Positions 17,111 to 24,070 of a DNA stretch of 42,821 nucleotides are shown piece after piece; the stretch's first letter is position 1; each line of letters begins with the position of its first letter. Origin of the DNA: Planctomycetales bacterium (GTDB lineage: Bacteria > Planctomycetota > Planctomycetia > Isosphaerales > Isosphaeraceae); contig DAIDHE010000360.1 in assembly GCA_027459775.1 (NCBI GenBank), positions 1-42,821 on the forward strand, written 5' to 3'. The notes below the pieces were generated by a model. It saw only the letters and a program-made list of their open reading frames with translations, ran no database searches and had not been told where the DNA came from. The translations under genes and the position numbers were made by a program.

Positions 17111-17136
17111 CCTGCGGATCACGCGGGCGTCTTTTT
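17111..17136 (+). terminator. Weak intrinsic terminator after beta-helix gene
   Basis: CCTGCG (17111-17116) pairs with CGCGGG (17122-17127, one G-T pair) across a 5-base loop, and CGTCTTTTT follows. It lies 75 bp past the beta-helix stop, in the right orientation. The short stem makes this tentative. Confidence 0.4.
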
Positions 17137-17189
17137 CGATTGCAAACTCATGAGACTTCGATTCGGCGGGTTGCGACCCGTCCGATGAG

Positions 17190-18062
17190 CTACCCTGCTC
17201 GATCACCCGGCGAGAACTTCACCTGGCCGGGGCTGAAGAGAGGCTGGGTCTCCCTGAGCAGCGAGGAGAGCTTCATCACGGTGAGGGTGAATTCGGTCAG
17301 GGCTTCGCGCCCTTCAGGGCCGACCCAGACATAGGCGCCGCCGTGCCGGCCGACGTAGCAGGCGTCCCTGGGAACGTCCCACTTCCGGCCGACGTGGAAC
17401 CAGCCGGGTTCGATCCGGGCCAGCGCGCGCTGGATCACCTCGATCTGGCGGCAGACGTCCCGCGCCAGGGGCGACCGCCCGCCGGGCGCTCTTGAATCGG
17501 TACAGACCTTGTCGTCGTTCGTCGTCGTGGTCCGGGAGTCGAACTCGGCGTAGCTTCGGATCCCCTGCGACGAGTATTCGTAGAACAGCTCTGACTCGTC
17601 CCGCTGATCGGCGTTGGGGAGGAACTGGTTCTTCAGCTCATGGGCCAGCTCGCTGAGGAACTCGGGGTCGGGCATTTCGGCCAGGCCGATGGCGCGGCGG
17701 TAGGCGAGGCGAATCAGGCGGAGCTCGGTCGCGTTGATCACCGGGGCCATGCCCCACTGGACCACGACGGTCCGCGACCCGAAGAGTTGCGGCAGCGTGT
17801 TCGAGGGCGGCCCTAGATCCACCGCCGCGCCCGCGCTGGCCGAGTCCGTGATCTGAGTCGTGCCCTCACGCAGATTCACATGCCACGGCAGCGCCGACGG
17901 ATTGGTGGCGAACAGCGCCAGGTTGTCGAGCACCTGCTGATACTGCAAGTCGGGGAGCGTGCCCGCCTGATGCATCGTCCGCTGCCCGAGCCGAACGCTC
18001 GTGCAGCCGGTCGAGCCGGCCAGTGCCAGGGCGAGCCCGATCGCGGCAATCCTCAATCGCAT
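17190..18062 (-). CDS. Lipoprotein-like exported protein of unknown function
   Basis: Encodes 290 residues from ATG 18062 (GAGG 8 bases upstream). The frame runs on to 18161, but the signal peptide argues for this start: MRLR, a hydrophobic Ala/Leu core, then A-G-S-T-G-C-T-S, a slightly degenerate lipobox with Cys at about residue 20. The mature part contains 'DNLALFATNPSALPWHVNL' and 'VVQWGMAPVINATELRLIRLAYRRA', a conserved-looking pattern I associate with planctomycete proteins. It ends with a helical segment 'TLTVMKLSSLLRETQ'. Six Cys/Tyr-rich positions in the central region could stabilise the fold. No enzyme motif is visible. It is inferred to be anchored in a periplasm-facing membrane. 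Confidence 0.75.
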   Translation of the reverse strand: MRLRIAAIGLALALAGSTGCTSVRLGQRTMHQAGTLPDLQYQQVLDNLALFATNPSALPWHVNLREGTTQITDSASAGAAVDLGPPSNTLPQLFGSRTVVVQWGMAPVINATELRLIRLAYRRAIGLAEMPDPEFLSELAHELKNQFLPNADQRDESELFYEYSSQGIRSYAEFDSRTTTTNDDKVCTDSRAPGGRSPLARDVCRQIEVIQRALARIEPGWFHVGRKWDVPRDACYVGRHGGAYVWVGPEGREALTEFTLTVMKLSSLLRETQPLFSPGQVKFSPGDRAG

Positions 18063-18281
18063 GTCCCCGTCCTCGGGTCTCGATCCGATGGGCCGGGAGG
18101 GATCGTAGGGATTGTATCGGCTGTTGGACCCATGGTTCATGAGGTCGATGCTCCGACTCATTCCGTTCTGGAGGCGACCGAGTCGGCGGGTGGAACCACG
18201 GAACGCAGTCCGGCTCCGGTTGGAAGCAAGTCGCGTTGGGAGAGCCTATGACTCGTTTCGATTCCCTTTTGGATCCCGTTC

Positions 18282-18311
18282 TCAGACCCCCATAAACCCA
18301 GAATACGACCG
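18282..18311 (+). repeat. Direct repeat, copy 2
   Basis: Second copy of the 17067-17096 repeat (TCAGACCCCCATAAACCCAG start). It leads straight into the perfect palindrome at 18309-18339, whereas copy 1 only keeps the GCGGATATC half. The two may belong to a dispersed repeat family in this genome. Confidence 0.6.
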
Positions 18312-18339
18312 ATATCCGCAAGATTCTTGCGGATATCGG
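18309..18339. promoter_or_regulatory. Perfect palindrome upstream of defence-like operon
   Basis: CCGATATCCGCAAG at 18309-18322 and CTTGCGGATATCGG at 18326-18339 are exact reverse complements with a 3-base spacer (ATT). It ends 37 bases before the ATG of the ATPase gene. This could be an operator for a dimeric repressor or a hairpin in the leader RNA. No T-run follows, so it is not a standard terminator. The wider gap 18063-18376 (314 bp) holds no other supported feature besides the direct repeat. Confidence 0.65.
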
Positions 18340-18376
18340 CGATTAAATGGTATGGTTCTGGATGGAGGGCCGAGTC

Positions 18377-19660
18377 ATGTTGATCGAGTTTCGGGTTGAG
18401 AATCACCGCTCGTTGCGCGACGAGCAGGTGCTCACGATGGAGGCGGGCCGGGTCGGCGACGAGGACGATCCCCGACCACGCAAGGTTCCGGGCCACGCCA
18501 AGAAGCTCCTGACGGTCGCGGCTCTTTATGGAGCCAATGCGAGCGGCAAGAGCAACGTGCTGTCGGCGCTCGCGTTCATGCGCGAGGCGGTTCTCACATC
18601 GCACTGGCTCTGGAGTCCCGACCAGGCGATTCCGCGACAGCCGTTCGCGTGGGGGCCGAAGTCTACTGAAGCATCGATGTTCGAAGTCGCAATCCTGATC
18701 GGCAAGACGCGGTATCAGTATGGCTTTGCCCTTACGGACGAGATCGTCGCCGAGGAATGGCTTAATGCCTGGCCGAAAGGGAAGAAGCAGACATGGTTCG
18801 AGCGCGACGGCGATGACTACAAGTTCAGCGAAAACCTGAAGGGCGAGAATCAGACCATCAAGTCGGTCACGCGAAACAACGCGCTCTTTCTCTCGACGGC
18901 GGCGCAGCACGGGCATTCTCAACTCGCTGGCGTACACTCGTGGTTTAATGATCTGGATTTCGTCAATTTGGATTTTGCCCTCCGAATACCAGGGCGGATC
19001 CCACCCTACTACTCAACGCCGTCGCGATCCATGACGCGTCACGCGGGCACACTCCGCGCGGCGGCTTTGGGTCAGTCGACGCCCGCCGCGAATCCGATTC
19101 TGGAGGCGTACATCAAGCTGCTCAAGGGCGCTGATTCGGGCATCACGGGGCTCAAGTTCGTCGGCAACGTATCAGAAGATGATCGGTTCGGGCCAATCGA
19201 TCGGAACATTCGCCTGCGGCATCAAGCTCAGATCGACGATGCATGGCTGCCCCTTAAGGAAGAATCGCGTGGGACGCGCCGCGTGTTCGAGATCGCACGC
19301 CCGATCCTGGTGGCAGTTCAGGAAGGGGGCCTCTTGCTCGTCGACGAGCTCGAGGCCAGCCTCCATCCCCTGCTCGCCCAGCGACTCGTGCAATTATTCA
19401 ACGACCCCAAGACCAACCCCAAGAACGCCCAGCTCATCTTCACCACCCACGACACCAACCTCTTGAGCTCGACCCTCGGCGAGCCGGCTCTGAGACGCGA
19501 CCAGATCTGGTTGACGGAAAAGGACCAGGAGGGTGCGACCGTGCTTTATCCGATGACCGATTACAAGCCAAGAAAGGCCGAAAGCCTCGAGCGCGGGTAT
19601 CTTCTCGGCCGTTACGGAGCCATTCCTTTCCTGGGCGGACTGGCTGCGATCAAAGGGTAA
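18377..19660 (+). CDS. AAA/ABC-type ATPase of a RloAB/AbiL-like defence module
   Basis: A 427-residue ATPase from ATG 18377 (GGAGG upstream). Walker A is GANASGKSN (52-60), and a signature-like SRGTRR stands at 297-302. Walker B is GGLLLVDELEASLHP (317-331) and the switch His is in IFTTHDT (355-361). This set and the short middle domain are typical of AAA_21-type SMC-like ATPases such as RloA or AbiLi. The RloB-family gene follows after 6 bp, the arrangement of the AbiL abortive-infection pair and of rloAB. In such pairs the ATPase is thought to sense infection and control the TOPRIM partner. Base composition in the middle of the gene looks less GC-rich than its neighbours, consistent with acquisition. 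Confidence 0.85.
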   Translation: MLIEFRVENHRSLRDEQVLTMEAGRVGDEDDPRPRKVPGHAKKLLTVAALYGANASGKSNVLSALAFMREAVLTSHWLWSPDQAIPRQPFAWGPKSTEASMFEVAILIGKTRYQYGFALTDEIVAEEWLNAWPKGKKQTWFERDGDDYKFSENLKGENQTIKSVTRNNALFLSTAAQHGHSQLAGVHSWFNDLDFVNLDFALRIPGRIPPYYSTPSRSMTRHAGTLRAAALGQSTPAANPILEAYIKLLKGADSGITGLKFVGNVSEDDRFGPIDRNIRLRHQAQIDDAWLPLKEESRGTRRVFEIARPILVAVQEGGLLLVDELEASLHPLLAQRLVQLFNDPKTNPKNAQLIFTTHDTNLLSSTLGEPALRRDQIWLTEKDQEGATVLYPMTDYKPRKAESLERGYLLGRYGAIPFLGGLAAIKG

Positions 19661-19666
19661 GCCAAC

Positions 19667-20257
19667 ATGTCGAATCTTCGCCGCGATCGGAATCGAAAGA
19701 CCGCCCGGAGAGCGACGTCTCTCACGCAGCGAAAGATCGTCCTTATTGTCTGCGAAGGAAAAGAGACCGAGCCCCAATACTTCAATGGTTTGAGGGTTGA
19801 TTGCAAGAACCCACGGGTGACGATCAAGATCGCCAACGAGCACGGAGTACCAAGGACGATCGTGGAGATCGCAAAAACGCACAAGCATCAATTTGATTAT
19901 GATTCCGTCTGGTGCGTGTTCGACGTGGACGAGCACCCGAACATCCCTGACGCCAGACAGATGGCAAGAGACAACGGCATCAAGCTCGCGATCTCCAATC
20001 CGTGCTTCGAGCTTTGGTTACTCCTCCATTTCACCGAACCTCCGGGGTGCCACGACCGCAAGATGATCAAGAGAAGACTGAAGGGCTACATCGAGGGCTA
20101 CGACAAGAAGGTGGATTTCGGAATGCTCAAGCCCGGCCTCGAGGATGCATTGCGGAGAGCCAAGCGGCTTGATAAGCAGGCAGGGGATTTGGGCAAGCCC
20201 GACTGTAATCCCACGACCGGCGTCTATAGACTCGTGGAGGTCATCCGAAAGAACTGA
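19667..20257 (+). CDS. RloB/AbiLii-like TOPRIM-fold protein
   Basis: A 196-residue protein. The basic N-terminus is followed by 'IVLIVCEGKETEPQYFNGL' (E30 of the TOPRIM-like strand, 24-42), 'VWCVFDVDEHPN' (81-92; D-x-D) and 'AISNPCFELWLLLHF' (108-122), the three signatures of the RloB family (PF13707). A helical tail rich in Lys/Arg ends 'PTTGVYRLVEVIRKN'. TOPRIM folds are metal-dependent nucleases or primases, so this is the likely effector of the module. The start lies 6 bp after the ATPase stop, indicating one operon. There is no separate toxin or restriction-modification gene nearby. Confidence 0.85.
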   Translation: MSNLRRDRNRKTARRATSLTQRKIVLIVCEGKETEPQYFNGLRVDCKNPRVTIKIANEHGVPRTIVEIAKTHKHQFDYDSVWCVFDVDEHPNIPDARQMARDNGIKLAISNPCFELWLLLHFTEPPGCHDRKMIKRRLKGYIEGYDKKVDFGMLKPGLEDALRRAKRLDKQAGDLGKPDCNPTTGVYRLVEVIRKN

Positions 20258-20282
20258 CCTCTTCGATCTCGGGGGATCTTCC

Positions 20283-21971
20283 GTGAAACGCCTGGCCGCA
20301 TTGCTCGTCGTATCTTTCTTTCTCTGTCCTGCTCACGTTCGCGGGGCCGAGCCGGGATACGAGCAGCGCTGGGTTTGGGTGATGGCGAACCTGCTCGTCG
20401 ACAAGGAGGCCGATCGCGTCGTCGCCCTGGTCGAGCGCGCGGGCAAGGCCGGCTATAACGGCCTGGTCCTGAGCGACTACAAGCTCAATTTCCTGGGCCG
20501 GATGCCCAAGGAGTATTTCGGCCGCGTCGCCCGTGTGCGGGCCGCCGCGAAGCGCGCGGGGGTCGAGATCATTCCGGCCGTTTTTCCCATCGGCTATTCC
20601 AACGGATTACTCTCGAACGACGTCAATCTCGCCGAGGGAATGCCCGTCGAATCAGCGCCCTTCGTCGTGCGCGGGCATGAGGCGTTCCTCGTTCCCGACC
20701 CCGCGGCCAGGCTCAAGAACGGCGATCTTGAAGAAACCAAGCGCGACTCCTTCGCCGGCTTCGGGTTCCAGGACGCACCCGGCAAGAACACGGTCATCGA
20801 TCACGCGGACGCCCACCACGGCAAGACCTCGTGCCGCATGCAAGACTTCGCCGCCACGCCTGCCTGCCGCTTGATTCAGTCGGTCAAGGTCCGGCCTCAC
20901 GCCTGCTACCGGCTCTCATGCTGGGCCAAGACCAAGAACCTCGCGCCGACGGGCGCGTTCCGGCTCCTGGCCCTCGGCAAGGAGGGGGGCCAGCCGCTCA
21001 GTTTCCACGAGGGAGGACTCGAGCCAACCCGCGACTGGACGCGGATCGAGGTCGTCTTCAACAGCCAGGACCAGTCCGAGGTCAACCTCTACGCCGGCGT
21101 TTGGGGCGCCAAGGCGGGAACGCTCTGGATCGACGAGCTGGCTCTTGAAGAGATGTCGCTTGTGAACATCCTCAGACGCGACGGCTGCCCGCTCGCCGTC
21201 ACGTCGCGCGACGGCAAGACGAAATACGTCGAGGGCCAGGACTTCGAGCCCATCCGCGACTCCAAGCTGGGCATGGTCCCCTATGTGGGCGAATACGAGT
21301 TCAATCACGCGGGGCCCCGGCTCGTGCTCACCCGAAGCTCACGCATCAAGGACGGCGACCGCCTGAGCGTGAGCTGGCATCACCCCGTGCTGGTGCTGGG
21401 CTCGTACGCGGCTTGCTGCCTGAGCGAGCCCAAGGTCTACGAGCTCCTCAAGGACCAGGCCGAGCGCGTGAACGCGCTTTATCACCCCCGATGGTTCTTC
21501 ATGCAACACGACGAGCTGCGGGTCGCCAACTGGTGCCAGGCCTGCCAGTCGCGCAAGCTGACGGCCGGCGCTCTCCTGGCCGACAACGCGCGAAAGTGCG
21601 TCGATATTCTCAAACAGGTCAGTCCCGCCGCCCAGGTGGTCGTCTGGTCCGACATGTTCGACCCCAATCACAACGCGGTCAAGGATTACTATCTGGTAAG
21701 GGGCACGCTCGAGGGTTCGTGGAAGGGGCTGGACCAGAAGGTCGTGATCGCCAACTGGAACGGCGGCAAGGCTCGGGCGAGTCTCGATTTCTTCGCCCGC
21801 CGCGGCCACCGCCAGGTGATCGCCGGCTATTACGACGACGACGACAATCTCAAGACCTGGGAAGAGGCCACGAAAGGCGTTCGGGGCGTGGTCGGGTTCA
21901 TGTACACGACCTGGCAGAACCGCTATGGCGACCTCGATCGCTACGGCCGGGCGCTGACCAAGAGCAAGTAG
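20283..21971 (+). CDS. Secreted glycoside-hydrolase-like TIM-barrel protein with inserted CBM-like domain
   Basis: Encodes 562 residues from GTG 20283, giving a clean signal peptide (VKRLAALLVVSFFLCPAHVRGA); the open frame extends upstream into the rloB-like gene without a ribosome-binding site. Mature residues 30-140 look like the first strands of a TIM barrel ('ADRVVALVERAGKAGYNGLVLSDYKL' and 'AKRAGVEIIPAVFPIGYSNG'). A beta-rich segment (about 150-300) resembles a CBM4/9-type carbohydrate-binding module ('RLSCWAKTKNLAPTGAFRL'). The barrel resumes with 'RWFFMQHDELRVANWC', where H-D-E could be the catalytic site, as in GH20-like enzymes. It is inferred to be a periplasmic or secreted exo-glycosidase; the substrate is unknown. 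An acidic 'YYDDDDN' near the end is notable. Confidence 0.7.
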   Translation: MKRLAALLVVSFFLCPAHVRGAEPGYEQRWVWVMANLLVDKEADRVVALVERAGKAGYNGLVLSDYKLNFLGRMPKEYFGRVARVRAAAKRAGVEIIPAVFPIGYSNGLLSNDVNLAEGMPVESAPFVVRGHEAFLVPDPAARLKNGDLEETKRDSFAGFGFQDAPGKNTVIDHADAHHGKTSCRMQDFAATPACRLIQSVKVRPHACYRLSCWAKTKNLAPTGAFRLLALGKEGGQPLSFHEGGLEPTRDWTRIEVVFNSQDQSEVNLYAGVWGAKAGTLWIDELALEEMSLVNILRRDGCPLAVTSRDGKTKYVEGQDFEPIRDSKLGMVPYVGEYEFNHAGPRLVLTRSSRIKDGDRLSVSWHHPVLVLGSYAACCLSEPKVYELLKDQAERVNALYHPRWFFMQHDELRVANWCQACQSRKLTAGALLADNARKCVDILKQVSPAAQVVVWSDMFDPNHNAVKDYYLVRGTLEGSWKGLDQKVVIANWNGGKARASLDFFARRGHRQVIAGYYDDDDNLKTWEEATKGVRGVVGFMYTTWQNRYGDLDRYGRALTKSK

Positions 21972-22065
21972 CCCTCGATCGCCGGTGGACCGTCGGGCCG
22001 CTCATCGCTTGGGCCGTCATTCTTGTCGAATCCATGTTCCCGCATGTCGTGACAAAAGAATTCTC

Positions 22066-22093
22066 TTGCTATTTGCGCGTCGCGCGGGATAAT
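22066..22093 (+). promoter_or_regulatory. Sigma-70-like promoter for leader RNA copy 1
   Basis: TTGCTA (22066-22071), 16-base spacer, GATAAT (22088-22093). The expected transcription start, near 22100, lies about 55 bases before the structured element at 22155. The layout closely matches the promoter of copy 2. Confidence 0.5.
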
Positions 22094-22154
22094 GATTCTC
22101 AATGAGCGGCGATCGAACGAAGCGGTCGCGGCCGATGCGACGTTTCAGACGAGC

Positions 22155-22224
22155 GTCGTCGGACGACTAGACAAGGGGCGACCCGGCCATGCCGGGGTGC
22201 CCGTTGGTGAGTAAGCCGACGTGG
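22155..22224 (+). ncRNA. Structured leader RNA element, copy 1 (candidate riboswitch/attenuator)
   Basis: A 70-nt element, gap-free alignable to 28393-28462 with about 15 differences. It opens with GTCGTCGGACGACT, then contains a hairpin CCCGGC-CAT-GCCGGG enclosed by a weaker outer helix (CGAC with GTTG), and closes with GTAAGCCGACGTGG. CGTCGG at 22157-22162 can pair with CCGACG at 22216-22221, the same bases used by the following terminator stem, so the two folds are mutually exclusive. The outer helix shows a change from A-T to G-T pairing between copies, consistent with conserved structure. It precedes the GlsB/YeaQ-type gene. I cannot match it to a known riboswitch class. Confidence 0.6.
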
Positions 22225-22264
22225 GGGGATGCCTTGGGGCCTTCCTTCACGTCGGTTTTTTTTT
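22216..22264 (+). terminator. Intrinsic terminator in leader of GlsB-type gene
   Basis: CCGACGTG (22216-22223) pairs perfectly with CACGTCGG (22248-22255), extended by G-C/G-T pairs, and nine T follow (22256-22264). It lies 82 bases before the ATG, so it can stop transcription in the leader. Its 5' arm is shared with the structured element. Confidence 0.75.
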
Positions 22265-22345
22265 CTTGCGGCGGCCTGACCGTCGGCGAGCGCCCGGGCG
22301 ACCGGGGCCGTCTTGGGCGCCGCGCATTCAGGAAAGAGGATCGTG

Positions 22346-22642
22346 ATGAGTCTCCCTTTCGCGGCGATTGTATTGGAACCGGGCGGAGTGATTGCCTGGC
22401 TGGCCATGGGCCTGATCGCGGGCTGGCTGGCGGGCGTGGTCATGAAGGGGGGCGGGTTTGGAATCCTGGGCGATCTTATCGTGGGACTGATCGGCTCGTT
22501 CCTGGGCGGGGTGGTCGCGGGCTTTTTCATCACCGGCACGATCCAGTTCTGGGGCAGCATCGTCGTCGCCTTCATCGGCGCCTGCGTCCTGATCATGCTG
22601 ATGCGGCTGATCAGCGGCCGCCAGACCGCGCTGCGAACGTGA
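22346..22642 (+). CDS. GlsB/YeaQ/YmgE-family stress membrane protein
   Basis: A 98-residue protein from ATG 22346 (GAGG 7 bases upstream). It consists of three hydrophobic helices rich in Gly: 'IAWLAMGLIAGWLAGVVMKGGGFGILGDLIVGLIGSFLGGVV' followed by 'FWGSIVVAFIGACVLIMLMRLI'. The G-x-x-x-G-rich pattern and the end motif are typical of the transglycosylase-associated (Transgly_assoc, PF04226) family, inner-membrane proteins induced by envelope, acid or stationary-phase stress. It heads the envelope/stress cluster and is controlled by the leader RNA with terminator. Confidence 0.9.
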   Translation: MSLPFAAIVLEPGGVIAWLAMGLIAGWLAGVVMKGGGFGILGDLIVGLIGSFLGGVVAGFFITGTIQFWGSIVVAFIGACVLIMLMRLISGRQTALRT

Positions 22643-22708
22643 GGTTCGATACGATATTTGGTTGCTTGGGCATACCTTCACACAAGATTCTTCGAGGGAG
22701 AGAGAACC

Positions 22709-22945
22709 ATGGCGTCAAACAGTAAGAACACCGGGGCCGCGCCGGCCAAGAAACGCACCCCGGCCGACTATCACCACCGGGCCGCCGCCCACCACACGGC
22801 CGCCGCTCATCACCATCTCGAGGCGGCCCATCACCATGAGATGAACGAGCACCCATTGGCCAAGCAACACTCCGAGGCCGCGAATCGGCACAGCGAACAG
22901 GCACACAAGCAGACGACCGACGCGCACGGGCATTCGAACAAGTGA
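22709..22945 (+). CDS. Small His-rich protein
   Basis: A 78-residue hydrophilic protein from ATG 22709 (GAGGGAGAGAG upstream). It is dominated by His, Ala and Glu in repeats such as 'YHHRAAAHHTAAAHHHLEAAHHH' (split here by function, not length) with about 20 His, then 'HSEAANRHSEQAHKQTTDAHGHSNK'. The heptad-like pattern of H and A predicts a long helix with His along one face, suited to binding Zn, Ni or Cu, or to buffering. Similar small 'A-x-H-H-x-x-A-A' proteins occur in other bacteria without known function. It lies 66 bp behind the GlsB-type gene and is probably in the same transcript. Confidence 0.7.
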   Translation: MASNSKNTGAAPAKKRTPADYHHRAAAHHTAAAHHHLEAAHHHEMNEHPLAKQHSEAANRHSEQAHKQTTDAHGHSNK

Positions 22946-23027
22946 GGCGGTCCCAACGAGGGCCCGGGCCAATTCCACCCGCGGCCCTCGGGCGGCCGCC
23001 GCGACGAATCCAAGGGAGGGACTTGAC

Positions 23028-23222
23028 TTGAACATGATTCGCCACACGACCCCCGCGATCAGCGGCCTGCTACGGAGCCGGCCGGGTTGCGAGCCCCGAC
23101 TGCAATTGGTGACTCTCGACGACCAGACCCGCGAGGTCTGGCGCGGCGCGCCCGATCATGATCCGAGAAGACCTTGGCCCATCCGGCGGCCCAGAAGAGT
23201 AACCCCGCCTACTCCGATTTGA
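23028..23222 (+). CDS. Doubtful small ORF in intergenic gap
   Basis: A 64-residue frame from TTG 23028 with a good GGAGGG 7 bases upstream (ATG at 23034 is alternative). It is Arg/Pro-rich with no domain, membrane segment or signal. The surrounding gap, 22946-23325 (380 bp), otherwise shows nothing recognisable. The strong ribosome-binding site is the only real support; it may also be non-coding. Confidence 0.25.
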   Translation: MNMIRHTTPAISGLLRSRPGCEPRLQLVTLDDQTREVWRGAPDHDPRRPWPIRRPRRVTPPTPI

Positions 23223-23325
23223 CTCAGCTTCAAGACGTCGTGGGGCGCGGGGCCCCAGCCGCCGGCCGTGACGTTCATGGCCGGGGCGTGATAGAATGTC
23301 GATCGCGAAAGCCAAGGAGTCGTCG

Positions 23326-23490
23326 ATGGGTCTGTTGTTGCTGATCATTCTCGTTTTTCTCTTGATGGGCGGCTTGCCGACCTGGCGCTACAGTCGGAAC
23401 TGGGGCTACGGACCCAGCGGCGGCATGGGGCTCCTGGTGGTGATCGTCCTGATCCTCGTCATCGTCGAGGTCATCCCTCGCGGGTTCTGA
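23326..23490 (+). CDS. DUF3309-family small membrane protein
   Basis: A 54-residue protein from ATG 23326 with AAGGAG 6 bases upstream. It has two hydrophobic helices: 'GLLLLIILVFLLMGGLP' and 'GGMGLLVVIVLILVIVEVIP', joined by the conserved 'TWRYSRNWGYGPSGG' loop that defines DUF3309. These small proteins are commonly found among envelope/stress genes and have no assigned function. Confidence 0.85.
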   Translation: MGLLLLIILVFLLMGGLPTWRYSRNWGYGPSGGMGLLVVIVLILVIVEVIPRGF

Positions 23491-23539
23491 AGCGGCCTGG
23501 ATCGACTCAGCCGGAACGCTCTTTCGCCATGGGAGTCTC

Positions 23540-23746
23540 GTGGTGACCTGGTATGAGATGGCAAACGACTGGGAAAAATTCACGACCATGGTGAAGGAGA
23601 AGTGGAGCAAGCTGAACGACGCCGATCTGACCACCTTCGGCGGCAGCGGCGCTCAACTCTCGGGCCTTCTCCAGAAAAAATACGGCTACTCGCGAGAGCA
23701 GGCGGACCAGGAAATCGACGATTTCTCGAGCGCGCCGAAATCATAG
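23540..23746 (+). CDS. CsbD-family stress protein
   Basis: A 68-residue soluble protein. GTG 23540 has GGGAG 4 bases upstream; an ATG at 23558 is an alternative that begins nearer the family homology. The segment 'DWEKFTTMVKEKWSKLNDADLT' followed by 'GLLQKKYGYSREQADQEIDDF' is the CsbD pattern: helical, charged and ending with a D/E-rich hinge. CsbD proteins accumulate under general stress in many bacteria (SigB-controlled in Bacillus). It fits the surrounding stress cluster. Confidence 0.85.
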   Translation: MVTWYEMANDWEKFTTMVKEKWSKLNDADLTTFGGSGAQLSGLLQKKYGYSREQADQEIDDFSSAPKS

Positions 23747-23784
23747 GATCGTGTACGCATCCTTTTATCTATGGGCGCGAACCC

Positions 23785-24012
23785 ATGCGGATCATCCAGG
23801 CCGTCATCCTGCTCGGTTTTTTCACGACGATCGGCGTCTTCGCCGTTCAGAACCGGGGCGTCGTCAATCTCTCGTTCGCGAGCTGGACGCTCTCCGCGCC
23901 GGTCGCGATCTTGATCGTCGCCGTCTACTTTCTGGGGATGCTGAGCGGTTGGACGGTGACGGCCTTCGTGTCGCGATCGGTCCGCCGAGTCATCGAACGC
24001 CCACGTTCTTGA
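23785..24012 (+). CDS. LapA-family (DUF1049) inner-membrane protein
   Basis: A 75-residue protein from ATG 23785. It has two membrane helices: 'IIQAVILLGFFTTIGVFAVQN' and 'APVAILIVAVYFLGMLSGWTVT', with 'NRGVVNLSFASWTLS' in between as in LapA (lipopolysaccharide assembly protein A domain, PF06305). In proteobacteria LapA/LapB regulate LPS synthesis. In a planctomycete with LPS-like envelope it is a plausible envelope regulator. The ribosome-binding site is weak. The HEAT-repeat gene begins about 58 bp later. Confidence 0.8.
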   Translation: MRIIQAVILLGFFTTIGVFAVQNRGVVNLSFASWTLSAPVAILIVAVYFLGMLSGWTVTAFVSRSVRRVIERPRS

Positions 24013-24070
24013 GCCCGCCCCCCGCGCTCCCCTTCGGGGCGATCCGGTGGCGCCGACCGAGGCCGCTCTC

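Noticed and set aside
18063-18161. Upstream N-terminal extension of the lipoprotein gene
   Set aside because: It would bury the signal peptide inside the protein; the ATG at 18062 has its own ribosome-binding site.
18309-18339. Palindrome as intrinsic terminator
   Set aside because: No T-run follows on either side (GCGATTAAATGG and its complement), so kept as operator or leader hairpin.
22099-22596. Minus-strand ORF across the leader RNA and GlsB gene
   Set aside because: Shadow frame; covers the structured RNA and opposes a clear family member.
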